Shown piece after piece: positions 1 through 10,410 of a DNA stretch of 64,000 bases. Source of the stretch: Elephas maximus indicus (lineage: Eukaryota > Chordata > Mammalia > Proboscidea > Elephantidae); NCBI RefSeq assembly GCF_024166365.1, contig NC_064822.1, positions 108,124,823 to 108,188,822 on the forward strand. Direction: 5' to 3'. The stretch's first letter is position 1, and every line of letters begins with the position of its first letter. The notes beneath the pieces were generated by a model. The model saw only the letters and a program-made list of their open reading frames with translations. It was not told where the DNA came from and did no database searches. The position numbers and the translations under genes are program-made.

Positions 1-460
1 AGGCAGAGGCAGAACATGATTGTGCGACACCATCTATTTTTTCCTCCTCCTTTTCAGGCAAGGCTGGGGTCCTAACCCAGGTGGAATAGTGAAAGTCATC
101 ATTTTTTTTTTTAAATCACTTTCAAAAATTTTTCTGGAGCACCAATGAATGTATATCTGACTCTGGACCAAGGCCTGGGGCATCGTGAACTACAGAAGCT
201 GTTCTCCCAGCCCCTAACAAGTTTCCAGTCTACATAATCTAAGTAGGCTGCATTCAGTCCCCAAGCCCTGTCCCTGCTCCCAGCCCCTGCTTGTGCGTCT
301 TGGAGAGTCCCCACCTGTTCCAGCCCATTCCAGCAGGCTGCTGGCTTTGTCTTCCTTCAGACTCTGCGCAGAAACCTGCGGTGTTCCTCATGTTGTGGCA
401 CAACGGATGGTCAGGAAAAAATAATATCTTTTTAGTTTGTTCTTATTATAAAGAAATGTA
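1..460. other. Intergenic, nothing recognised
   Basis: No exon, repeat family or RNA gene can be supported here. The short open frames have no keratin or other family resemblance and overlap on both strands. There is a short T-run near 103-113. Confidence 0.6.
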
Positions 461-920
461 TGTTGTTGTTAGCTGCCTCGAGTCAACTCCAATTCATGCC
501 ACCCTTTTGTGCAACAGAACATAACATTACCGGGTCCTGGGTCATCCTCAAAATTGCCAGCATGTTCAAATCCATCGCTGTGGCTATTGTGCCAATCTTT
601 CTCACTGAGCGTCTCCCACGCACTTATCAGCCCTCTACTTTACTAAATGCAACGTCTTCCTCTAGTGATTGATCCCTCCTGATGATGTATCCAAAGCAAG
701 TGGGTCAGACAGTGTTCTGTTGTGACCCATAAGGTTTTAATTGGCTAATTTTCAGATGCAGATCTCCAGGCCTTTCTTCCTAGTCTGCCTTAGTCTGGAA
801 GCTCCACTGAAACCTGTCCACCATGGGTGATCACACTGGTATTTGAAATACTGGTGGCATAGCTTCCAGCATCACAGAAGCATGCAAGCCACCACAGTAC
901 AACAAACAACAGATGGGCGG
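461..920 (-). repeat. Afrotherian RTE/SINE-type repeat, antisense
   Basis: It starts with a GTT-repeat and 'agctgcctcgagtcaactcc', the antisense form of the 'gagtcggaaccgactcg' block that ends the RTE and AfroSINE copies elsewhere in this window. It then runs through a longer body of several hundred bases ending near 'cagtacaacaaac'. I cannot give a subfamily name; RTE-derived or composite SINE are both possible. Confidence 0.55.
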
Positions 921-1229
921 TGGTAAGAAAATATATGCCTTGTGCAAAACCCCAAACTGCTAGCCCACTAGTGACAATTAGACAAAGACACCCTTACCTC
1001 CAGATCGATGCAACCCCATGTCAGCACACATGGCTTACGAAGCTGAGTGCCAATCAGCACCTTTATGCAGCACACGCCTGCACCAACAAACACGGCAGTC
1101 TTGCCTGTCCCCACCCCACGCCGAACCATCTTTTAAAGATAACCAGAAACTACTATTAAAGCCTGGTGTCTGTTTCTAGACATTTTATACCCTACATGAA
1201 TATATACAAATATGAACTTTTCTCCCTAA
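921..1229. other. Intergenic, nothing recognised
   Basis: A short stretch between two repeats with no recognisable coding, RNA or repeat signal. Confidence 0.5.
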
Positions 1230-1745
1230 TGGGATCATGCAGAGTACTCTGTTTTGTAACTTGCTTTTTTTCCAATGAACATATCAAAGATTTCCATTTT
1301 AAATTTTCTCTTTTTATTAGATAGCACATAATATGATTTTTAAAAATCAAGAGTTCAAAAGAGTATACCATAAAAGTAAATTTTCCTCATATCAAGGTCT
1401 CCCAGTCTCCAATCCCCCAACTACACTCCAGAAAAGCATCTACTGTTACCAGATTCAGGGATATCCCTCCAGAGATGTTCCATGTAACTACAAGGATATA
1501 TAACAGCTTTCAACACACGTGGTAGCATACTATTCATACTTTTTTCACTTAATATATCAGAAATATTAATCTATATTGGGGCATACAGATCTGTCTCATT
1601 ATTTCTAATGGCTGCATTGTATTTTACTATAGTAAAATGAATACTATATTATTCACTTAACCTGTCCTCTACTAATGGCCATTTGGGTTGTTTCTAGTTC
1701 ATTGCTATTCCAGACATTCTTCAGTGAACATCCTTGCACACACTT
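1230..1745 (-). mobile_element. Old L1 3' fragment (antisense)
   Basis: The plus strand reads as the antisense of an old mammalian L1 3' region: 'taatggctgcattgtatttta' near 1608, followed by 'cattgctattccagac' and 'gaacatccttgcacac'. This is the block that normally encodes and follows the end of ORF2. It is much diverged and carries no open frame. Confidence 0.6.
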
Positions 1746-2575
1746 CTTTATGCCCATGGGCACTGTATCTGTAGGATAAACTCATAAAAGGGAGCTCCTG
1801 GTTCAAATGGTGGGTGCATTTTTCTTTTGAGCAATGTTGCTTGTCTTCCAATGAGGATGTTCTGATGTACACCCTTACCAACTATGTATGAGATTGTTTC
1901 CCTCAACGCCACAGCGACTTCACAAAGGTGCTTCAGCAGTGCCACACATACTCGATTCTTTTTAAAGAAATATTTAAACTATATCAAAACTTAAATCAAA
2001 ATACTATTGCTCTGCTCCTGACAAAATAACTGGTACAGGACCTTTCCTTCCCCCAGAAATAACTAGAAAAACCCAACAAATATATAAAACAACTGTTTTT
2101 AGACATTGGGTAGCATGAGGCATGGAACTTTGAGCTCTGAGAGAAGGAATACAGACGATGTAAGCCCTATGAATGCCTTGGTTTCTGTCTGGAGGAAATG
2201 TCCAGGTCGGAGTACAGGAAGGGGACACATACAGCATGTCCGTGTCACTGAGTAGCGGTGACAGAGATTAGAGGTCTGAAAGGCTGAGGTGATTGGATTT
2301 CACAGGGTAGAATACAGGAGCAGAGGGACACACAGGGAAAGAGCTCAATAAATTTCAGTAAGTGTCCCCTTGAGTTTTTGGCTTAGTAATCAGTAAACCT
2401 ACACATGCATAAAATATGAGGTCGGGCAAAGTACTACTACGAGGGACCCATAAGCTGAACAATCCCTAGAGCTTAAACATGACTAGGTGATTTCTTACCA
2501 ACCGGAGTGGAGAGACCTCACTGATTACCCAGGGCATTTATTGTAGGCTCTAGAAGGGTCATGCTAATACAGGGT
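1746..2575. other. Intergenic; possible decayed L1 5' material
   Basis: No gene is visible. The stretch around 2030-2540 has a wording reminiscent of old L1/HAL1 upstream regions ('acattgggtagcatgaggca') and sits immediately 5' of L1 ORF2 sequence in the same orientation. It may be part of that element, but this is weak. Confidence 0.35.
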
Positions 2576-2669
2576 TAATATATAAAAACAATTGTATTTC
2601 TGTATGCTAACAGCAAAAAAATAGTAAATAAAAACTCTTTAAATACCGTTTATAATTGCATAAAACATG

Positions 2670-2874
2670 AATATCCATGGTATAGTGAATTTAATGGGTT
2701 GTACTCGTAACTAGTGTTTTAACATGAATAATACGTACTTGCTTATATGCATGGGGCAGATAATGTAATGTACGATTATACATAGCAAGGGGTATGCAAG
2801 ATTAAACATAAATAGTACAATATGGATGGGAATACACACATAATGCACAATGTACATAGTAAAAGTTTATGTTG
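2670..2874 (-). pseudogene. NUMT segment: mitochondrial control region (D-loop) start
   Basis: The minus strand shows the AT-rich 'acat/gtac' wording of a mammalian D-loop left domain, for example 'atgtacattgtgcattatgt' near 2850 and 'gtataatcgtacattacatt' near 2778. It directly follows the tRNA-Pro remnant, as in mitochondria. It has no expected function in the nucleus. Confidence 0.8.
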
Positions 2875-2940
2875 CACGGATTAGTTTAAGTAGAACGTCA
2901 GCTTTGGGTGTTGATAGTGAAGCAGAAGGCTTCTTCCCTG
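2875..2940 (+). pseudogene. MT-TP: NUMT segment: mitochondrial tRNA-Pro remnant
   Basis: A 66-base cloverleaf-like remnant with 'gctttgggtg' at 2901-2910, the anticodon stem and loop of mitochondrial tRNA-Pro (anticodon TGG). The acceptor arms ('cacggat' and 'ttccctg') no longer pair fully. It lies on the strand opposite to the neighbouring tRNA-Thr, as in mitochondria. It is not a nuclear tRNA gene. Confidence 0.8.
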
Positions 2941-2942
2941 AA

Positions 2943-3009
2943 TGTCCTTGGAAGATAAATCTTCATTTATGGTTTACAAGACCACTGTAATGTGTTATAC
3001 TACAAGGAC
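2943..3009 (-). pseudogene. MT-TT: NUMT segment: mitochondrial tRNA-Thr remnant
   Basis: On the minus strand a 67-base unit begins 'gtccttgtagtataac' and ends 'ccaaggaca', with 'cttgtaaacc' holding the TGT anticodon of mitochondrial tRNA-Thr. The acceptor ends (gtccttg and caaggac) still pair perfectly. It sits three bases from the cyt b stop, as in mitochondrial genomes. Confidence 0.88.
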
Positions 3010-3011
3010 CT

Positions 3012-3135
3012 TCATTTAAGGAGATTGCTTTCAATTAGTCCAGCCATTGGCATAAGGACTAGGCTAATAGAGAAATATGAGATTGAGGCTAATTGAATGT
3101 GATGTAAGGGTGTTCTACTGGTTGGCCGCCAATTA
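3012..3135 (-). pseudogene. MT-CYB: NUMT segment: cytochrome b C-terminus
   Basis: The minus strand encodes a cyt b-like end: 'IGGQPVEHPYI', then after a one-base frame break 'QLASISYFSI' and 'GLIESNLLK', with TGA at 3012-3014. The wording fits the last transmembrane helix and C-terminus of cytochrome b. It has no nuclear coding value. Confidence 0.85.
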
Positions 3136-3778
3136 GAAATAAATGTAACAAAATTTGTACCAGACCTGTACCCTGAAAACTACAAAACATTGCTGAGAGA
3201 CATTAAATAAGACCTGAAACATAGGAGAGATAAGCTATGTCCATAAAATGGAAAACTCAAAATACTTAAAATATCAGTTCTGCCCCAAATTGATCTGTGA
3301 ATTTAACATAATTCTAATCAAAATCTCAGCCGTACTTCTTGATAGATATTGTCAAGCTGCTGCTAGAATTTATATGTAAATTCAAAGGGCATAGAATATT
3401 CAAAATAATTTTGAAAAAGAAGAATAAAGTTGAAGGAATTACACTATCTCATTTCAAGACTTACTCTAAAGTGACAACAATCAAGACAGTGTAGTTTTGG
3501 TGTTAAGAATAAACACATGAATCAATAAAACAGAACAGAAGCCAAAAAAAATCCACCCATATATGGTAATTCGATGAGTAAAGGACAGTCTTTTGAATAA
3601 CTGGTGCTTAAACAACTGAATATGTATTGGGGCCGGGGGGGAAGTACTACAACCCTTACCTCATACATACCCAAATATTAACTGAAAGTGGAACACGGAC
3701 TTAAATGTAAAAGATAATATTATAAAACTTCTAAAATAAAACATAGAAAATCAGACAGGAAAAGATTTCTTAGGACAC

Positions 3779-4227
3779 TGTTGTAGATTGAATTGTGTCT
3801 CCCCAAAATATGCTTTGTAAACCTGACTATACCAGTGGTTATAGTCGCACATGGGAATAGAATTTTGTTATGCTAATGAGACAGTATTAGTGTCAGGTGT
3901 GCCTTGAGTCAATCTCTTTTGAGATATAAAAGGGGCAGATTAAGCAATGAAACAAAGAAGCACAGCTGGGGGAAAGACAGATGCCACGCCACATGAAGAT
4001 CACCAAGAAGTCAAGAAATAGGAAGGGATGAGGACCTTCCTCTAGAGCCACCTTCCTCTAGAGCTGACAGAGAGAGAAAACCTTCCTTGAGAGCCTGCAC
4101 CCTGAACTTGAACTTCTAGCCTCCTAAACTGTGAGAAAATAAATTTCTGTTTTTTAAAGCCACCCATTTGTGGTGTTTCTGTTGTAGCACCACTTTTTTT
4201 TTTTTTTAGCACTAGATAACTAAGACA
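3779..4227 (+). mobile_element. Solo MaLR-type LTR with perfect 5-bp target duplication
   Basis: It starts 'tgttgtagattgaattgtgt' and ends 'ctagataactaagaca', the usual ends of MLT1/MST-like MaLR LTRs. It contains an AATAAA before 'tttctgttttttaaagccac'. 'gacac' occurs directly before (3774-3778) and after (4228-4232), a perfect 5-bp duplication typical of ERV-L/MaLR integration. No internal region remains, so this is a solo LTR. Confidence 0.85.
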
Positions 4228-4895
4228 GACACCAAAGGCCGAAACTATAAAGAAAAGTTGATAAATTGAAATTGATCAGTGTTAAAAAGTCTGATCTTTA
4301 TAGATGTCATTAAGAAAATGAAAAGACAAGCCACACGCTAGAGAAAGGTACTCAAACAGTACGTATATCTGACAAAGGCCTGGTAGCCAGAATATATAAA
4401 GAACTCCTGCAACTGAATACTAAGAAGACAAACCACTCAATAAAAATCTGCACAGGATTTGAACAGACCCTTCCAAGAAGGTGTATAAATGGCCAGTAAA
4501 CCCAAGAGGCTGAACATGACTAGTTATCAGGAAAATGCAATTAAACCCACAGTGAAATAGCACTACAGACCCGTTAGAATGAAAAAGACAGACAATACCC
4601 AGTGGTGGCGAGGAGGTGGCTCAACTGGAACTTTCATACATGGCTGGGGGAAATGTAAAATCACACATCCACTTTGGAAAAATCCTAGAACAGGGAGAAC
4701 TCATCTATAATGACAGAAAGTAGATCAAAATTTGTCTGGGGCGTGAAGTAACTTCATGTGAAGTGGTGAAAATAGTCTATATTTATTGTTACAAAGATTA
4801 GAATGGTGTGTACATTTGTTTTTAAAACCATACTTAAGTGTCATTTTATTGCATTTTATTGAACATAAATTAATCCTCATTAAAGTTGAATTTAA

Positions 4896-5205
4896 GTTAG
4901 ACATCATTCACGTTCAAATGTGATCTATAGTAAATTTTAATTCACTGGAGTTCAACAATGCATTAAATTATTTTTCAGAATTCTGTTACTATTTACGTTC
5001 ACCTATCTATACAAATCAGGACTTTCTCAATGCAGGGTAATAAAAATAAAACACAGAAATAAATTGACTAGTAAGACACCTTTCATCTTCCAGTTGCAGA
5101 TTTTTATGTTCACCAAACTCCTTGTTCTCAACAACTGACTTCAAAATAAGTTCATGTTTAATATATAGGTATATAAGTTATCACTTATTAAGGAATAGTT
5201 TTATA
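4896..5205. other. AT-rich intergenic, nothing recognised
   Basis: AT-rich sequence between two old L1s, with no coding or RNA signal. Confidence 0.5.
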
Positions 5206-6452
5206 TGATAAAATTCACCCCTTTCAAGGTACAGTTCTATAAATTTTGACAAACTAATTCTGTACTGTAGCCATCACCACAATCAAATAGAGAACAGTTC
5301 CATTACTGCAAAAAAACTCACCTGCGTCCCTTTGTACTCAACCCCTTCCCCTATACCCAGCTCCTGGCAACCACTAGTCTGCTTTTTTGCTTTTGTTTTT
5401 TTCCCTATAGTTTTCCCTTTTCCAAAACATCATATAAATGGAAGCATACTGTGGTAATCTTTTGAGACTGGCTTCGTTCACTTAGCCTAATGCCTTTGGG
5501 AGCCATTCATGTGTTTCATATATATGTTCCTTCTACTTATTGCTGAATAGTAACAATTATATGGATGTACCACAATTTGTTTATCCATTCACCAGTTAAA
5601 GGACATTTGGGGTTTTTTAGTGATTATTAATAAAGGCACTATTAAACATTTGCATGCAAGTTGTTGTTGTGAATGTATGTTTTCATTTCTGTTGGGTAGA
5701 TACTTAAGAGTGCATGTTCTGGATTATACGATATGTTTAACTTTATAAGAAACTGTCAAACTCTTTTCCAAGGTAGCTGTACAATTTTGCATTACAACAA
5801 CAATGTGTGAGCCTTACTGTTGTTCCACATTCTCACCACCACTTGGTATTGTTCATTTTCTTCTTGTTGTTTGTTTGTTTATACCCATTCTAATAGATGT
5901 GTAGTGATGTTTCATTGTAGCTTTAATTTGCATTTTTCCCAATGACTAATAATGATGAGCACCTTTTCATGTGTTTATTTGCCATCTGTATCTGTTCTTT
6001 GGTGAGGTATCTGTTTCAAATCTTTGCCCGTTTTCATTGATACATTTGTTTTCTTATTATTGAGTTTTGAGAACTCTTTATATATTCAGGATACAGTTCC
6101 ATATCAGTAATATGTTTTGCAAATATTTTCTTCCAGTCTGTGACTTGTCTTTTAATGCTATTTGCACTCTTTCACAGAAGAGAAGTTTTTAGTTTTGATG
6201 AAGTTTAATTTATTGATTTTCTTCTTCTATGGCTCATAATTTTGGAGTTGTATCTATAAAGTCTTTGCCTAAACCAAGGTCACAAAGATTTTCTTGTATG
6301 TTTTCTTCCAGAACATTCATGGTTTTACATTGTACGTTTATCTCTATGACTCATTTTGAGTCATTTTATATTGTGCAAGGTATGGTTCAAAGCTCATTTC
6401 TTTGCACACGGAAGTGCAATTGTTCCAGCACCATTTGTTGGAGAAAATTATC

Positions 6453-6983
6453 AGCCTTAGTCATCTAGTGCTGCTATAATAGAAATACCACAAGTGGATG
6501 GCTTCAACTAAGAGAAATTTATCCTCTCATAGTCTACAAAAAAAGTCTAGTGGGCTATAAATCCAAACTCAGGGTATCAGCTCCAGGGGAAGTCTTTCTC
6601 TTCTCTGTCAGCTCTGGAGGAAGGTCCTTGTAATCAATCTTCCCCAGGTCTAGGGGCTTCTCCATGCAGGAACCCCAGGTCCAAAGGATGTGCTCTGCTC
6701 CCAGCATTGCTTTCTTGGTGGTATGAGGTCCCCCTGTGTCTCTGCTCACTTCTCTTTTTATATCTTAAAAGAGATTTTCTTAAGACACAATCTAATCTTG
6801 CAGATCTCATCAACATAACTGCCACTAATCACCCTCATTAATGTCATAGTCATAGAATTAATTTACAACACATAGGAAAATCATATCAGATGACAAAATG
6901 GTGGAAAATCACACAATACTGGGAATCATGGCCTAGCCAAATTGACACACATATTTTTGACAGGCACAGTTCGATCCATGACA
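6453..6983 (-). mobile_element. MaLR-type LTR, antisense
   Basis: On the minus strand it begins 'tgtcatggatcgaactgtgc' and ends near 'gcagcactagatgactaagg', the same family design as the LTR at 3779-4227 ('aaagccaYcca', 'agcactaga'). It splits an L1. The flanks 'ttatc' (6448-6452) and 'ctatc' (6984-6988) look like a 5-bp target duplication with one later change. Confidence 0.7.
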
Positions 6984-7052
6984 CTATCCCATTCTCTAGT
7001 GAATTACCATATTCCTTTCATGAAAATCAATCAAGCATACATATATGGCTTT

Positions 7053-7573
7053 TGTGCTGCAAAAGAACTCTTTAAAGTGTTACAAAGCAAATCTGTCAGG
7101 TTGAAGACTAAGGTGCGTCCAACCCAAACCATGGGTTTTCAATCCCCTTATATGCACGTGAAACCTGGACAATGAATAAGGAAGACCAAAGAAGAATCGA
7201 TGCCTTTGAATTACGGTGTTGGTGAAGAAAATTGGATATACCTCGGACTGCCAAAAGAATGAACAAATCTGTCTTGGAAAAAGGGCAGCCAGAACGCTCC
7301 TTAGAAGCAAGGATGGCAAGACTTCGTCTCACATACTTTGGACATGCTATCAGGAGGGACCAGTCCCTGGAGAAGGACATCATGCTTGGTAAAGTAGAGG
7401 GTCAATGAAAAAGAGGAGGACCCTCAATGAGATGGATTTACACAGTGGCTGCAACAATGGACTGAAGCAAAGCCAACAATTGTGAGGATGGCATAGGACC
7501 AGGCAGTGTTTCATTCTGGTGTACATAACGTCACTGTGAGTTGGAACCGACTAGACAGCACCTAACAACAATA
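7053..7573 (+). mobile_element. 5'-truncated RTE (BovB-like) element
   Basis: It carries the C-terminal reverse-transcriptase region and 3' tail of an afrotherian RTE: 'acaatgaataaggaagacca' near 7169, 'atggatttacacagtggctg' near 7432, ending in the 'gttggaaccgactagacagc' block and a CAA/AAT tail. 'atatggcttt' flanks it at 7043-7052 and 7574-7583, a 10-bp target duplication. The frame is broken. Confidence 0.85.
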
Positions 7574-8983
7574 ATATGGCTTTATTTCTGGACTCTCTGT
7601 TCCGTCTCATTGATCAATGTGTCTACTCTTTAGCCAATACCATGCTGTCTTGATTACTACAGCTTTATAATAAGTCTTTAAATCAGGTAGTGTGAGTCCT
7701 CCAACTTTTTTTTTTTCAGAATTATTTTGGCTGTTCAGGTACTTTGCATTTCCATATAATACTAGAATAATCTTATTAATTTCTACAAAAGAAATCTTGC
7801 TTTTATTTTTATTAGGATTGCATTGAGTCTATAGATTAATTTGGGAGAAAACTGACATCTTAATGATTTTGAGTCTTCCAATCCATGAAGATGATATATC
7901 GCCCTACCTATTTAGATTTATTTGATTTCTTTCTTTCTTTAGTTTTGACCATACAAATCCTGAAAAAAAAAAAAAGTTTTTTTTTTAGCTTTATGTTTAA
8001 GTATTTTATCCTATTTGGTGCTATTATAAATGATACTGTTTTATTAATTTCAATTTCTAATTGTTTGTTATTAATTTGTAGATATACCATTAATTTTTAT
8101 ACACTGACCCTGTAGCCTATAAAAAAACCTTCCTAAATTCATGTATTGGTTCTCAGAGCTTTTGTGTAGATTCTTTGGGATTTTCTACATAGATAATCAT
8201 GTCGTAAAGAAAATTTTATTTTCTCTTTCCAATCTCTATGTCTTGCCTTATTATACTGTTTAATATCCTGGTATGATGCTGAATAGTACTGACAGCAGAC
8301 ATCCTTACCTCTTCTCAATCTTATGGGGCAAGCCTTAAGGCTTTCACCATTAAGTATCATTAGCTGTAAGTTTATACAGATGCCCTTTATCAGGCTGAGG
8401 AAGTTCCCCCTCTATTCTTAGTTTGCTGAGATTTTTTATCATAAATGGCTGTTAAATTTTCTTAAATGTTTTTCCTGCATCTGTTTAGAAAATCATATTT
8501 TTTTCTTCTTTTATATGTCAATAAGGTGAATACATTAATTAAATTTGGAATGTTGAACCAGCCTTCCATTCATAGGTTAAACCTCATCTAATCATAATGT
8601 ATTATTATACATATATGTGTATATATATAGTATATATTTTTACATATTTCTAGATTCAATTTGCACATATTGTGTTGAGAATTTTTGAATCTATGCCAAT
8701 GAAGGATACTGGACTTTAGTCTTTTTTCTTACAATGTCTTTATCTGATTTTAACATCAGGATATTGCTGGCTCATAAAACAAGGTGGGAAGTGTTCCCTC
8801 CTATTATCTGGAAGAACTTGCATAATTTGTTATTATTTCTTGATTAATCCACATATCCCTCAGGGTTTAGATGTAAAGTTATCTCACACTTGAAGCCCGC
8901 CCAATCCCATGAGACTGTCTATAACTCTAGTAATGGCAATAATAATCATAAGTAGCGCAAGTACTGCATGCTTATAATTGTAC

Positions 8984-9153
8984 AAAATCAAACCCATTGC
9001 CGTCAAGTTGATCCAACTCATAGCAACCCTACAGGACAGAGTAGAACTGTTCCATAGTGTTTCCGAGGAGCCACTGGCAGATTTGAACTGCTGATTTTTT
9101 GGTTAGCAGCCAACAGCCCGCCACAGCTCTTCACCACTGCACCATCAGGGCCC
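8984..9153 (-). repeat. AfroSINE-type SINE, antisense
   Basis: It reads 'cccattgccgtcaagttgat' to 'gcaccatcagggccc' on the plus strand, the antisense of the tRNA-derived SINE common in this window. The tRNA-like part (box B-type 'gttcgaat', here decayed) is at the right end. Confidence 0.85.
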
Positions 9154-9164
9154 TCATATGATGG

Positions 9165-9345
9165 CACATGTTTTACATAATAAACATCACTTATCTAACC
9201 TCTCCAGCAACACCATCAGGAGATAGTATACTTATGTCCTTACAAATGGGGAAATTAAGGCTCCGAGTTGTTACGTAACTTGCCCAAGGTCAATTCTTTC
9301 ATCTGGTCATCAGTGTTTCATTAAGTACTTACTAAATTCTAGGGT
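9165..9345 (+). repeat. MIR SINE
   Basis: The MIR core is visible near 9246-9292 ('ggggaaattaaggctccgag', 'aacttgcccaaggtca'). Confidence 0.65.
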
Positions 9346-9404
9346 TCTAGAAATCAAACCCAGATCTCTGCTACAACAAAGCCTGCTCCCTCAGACTCTA
9401 TGTC

Positions 9405-9605
9405 AATGCTTCTCAACCCAGCATCAGAATCACTGGCATCCCTTGCAACACCTGCATCAGAATCAGCTCGGCGCTTAATAAAAATGCAGACTTCCAGGTT
9501 CCATCCCAAACCTCTGTGACGGAAACTCTGGGGAGGGGTAGGGAGCTGGAACCAGGAATGTGCCATTTTAATAAGCTCTCTGGGTGATTCTAATACACCA
9601 CGACT
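9405..9605. mobile_element. MER5A-like hAT DNA transposon remnant
   Basis: The sequence has the MER5-type outline: 'tgcttctcaacccagcatca' near 9408, 'aatgtgccattttaataagc' near 9558 and 'tctgggtgattctaatac' near 9579. It is a non-autonomous remnant. Confidence 0.6.
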
Positions 9606-9674
9606 CTTCCCAGTGTAGCTTTTAACTACATTCTGCCTCAGATTATACATTTATAATTTATACATTTCTTGTCT

Positions 9675-9800
9675 ATCCCTTTCCTAGACTATAAGCTCCC
9701 TGCAGGAGGCACTGTCTGAGGAATCTTGATATCCTCCATAAAGCTTAGGGCAGTACTTTGCCCACAGTCATTGTCCAATAGATGGTTTGCTGAATTAAAC
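9675..9800. repeat. Possible L2/MIR-type 3' remnant
   Basis: It has a short outline of the 'ataagctccctgcaggaggc ... caatagatggtttgctgaat' kind often seen at old LINE/MIR ends. The family is uncertain. Confidence 0.35.
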
Positions 9801-10245
9801 TGAAATACAATGAGAATAGTGTAGAGATTCAAATACTCTCTCCCACCCAATACACAGTGTGTCTAAGCCTCTTTCCTGACTTTTCCCATTAGGCTGGGAG
9901 GCTTAATGAATGAAAACGGCCTGGCCCAGCCACACAGATAGGCTTACTTTCATCAGACCTGGAAGGGCCCATAGAGATAATCTCATTTCACTTCCCTTAA
10001 CTGATTTGGAAATTAAGCCTAGGGAGGTGAAATGACTTGCCCAATGTTGTACAACAATTCCCCCAGGGCCGAAGATTAGCATTGAAGTCTCACGGCTCCC
10101 AGTGCAAAGCCTTTCCCACTTGACAGCAAGTAAAGAAAGCCCAAGTGTTCCATCCAGACAAGACTCCTAGAGGAGATAAGCTTTCTGGAGACACTCATTT
10201 GAGTTGGCAGGAAAGAGACGAGTGAAGGGGAGAAAATAAAATTAA

Positions 10246-10410
10246 AAAAAAATCATTCCTGTCAAGCCTTTTCTGACTCATGGCAACCCCATGTGTTACA
10301 GAGTAGAACTGTTCCACAGGGTTTTCAATGGCTATAATCTTGGAAGCAGATTGCCAGGCCTTTCTTTCATGGAGCTGCTGGGTAGGTTAGTAGCCAATTG
10401 AAACCACTTG
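10246..10410 (-). repeat. AfroSINE-type SINE, antisense, diverged
   Basis: The antisense SINE body is visible as 'actcatggcaaccccatgtg', 'cagagtagaactgttccaca' and 'gattgccaggcctttctttc'. The tRNA-like end is badly decayed. Confidence 0.75.

Larger units (their letters stand above)
2670..3135 (-). pseudogene. NUMT: nuclear copy of mitochondrial cyt b / tRNA / control region
   Basis: Read on the minus strand the order is the end of cytochrome b, tRNA-Thr, tRNA-Pro (opposite strand), then control-region sequence. This is the standard mammalian mitochondrial order with near-standard spacing. It lies inside an L1 whose ORF2 text resumes on the other side, so it is an insertion of about 466 bases. 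It is non-functional: the cyt b part is only the last portion and has a frame break. The ends are good to a few bases. It was probably inserted by end-joining during break repair, the usual route for NUMTs (inference). Confidence 0.9.
2576..4895 (+). mobile_element. Old L1, ORF2 3' part and 3' UTR, twice interrupted
   Basis: ORF2-type sequence starts at about 2576 ('caattgtatttctgtatgct'), stops at about 2669, resumes at about 3136 ('aacaaaatttgtaccagacc') and continues to 3778. After an LTR it resumes at 4233 and ends in a 3' UTR with 'aaccatacttaagtgtcatt' near 4838. Many stops show it is dead. The two gaps are filled exactly by a NUMT (2670-3135) and a MaLR LTR (3779-4227), so this L1 is older than both. 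Confidence 0.75.
5206..8890 (-). mobile_element. Old L1 (L1MA/MB-like), antisense, twice interrupted
   Basis: The plus strand is the antisense of an old mammalian L1. It runs from the 3' UTR ('agttctataaattttgacaa' near 5235) through ORF2 blocks ('ccagcaccatttgttggag' near 6426; 'gtcttgattactacagcttt' near 7648; 'gagtcttccaatccatgaag' near 7871) to about 8890. It is broken by a MaLR LTR at 6453-6983 and an RTE at 7053-7573; L1 text resumes cleanly after each. No coding capacity remains. Confidence 0.8.
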
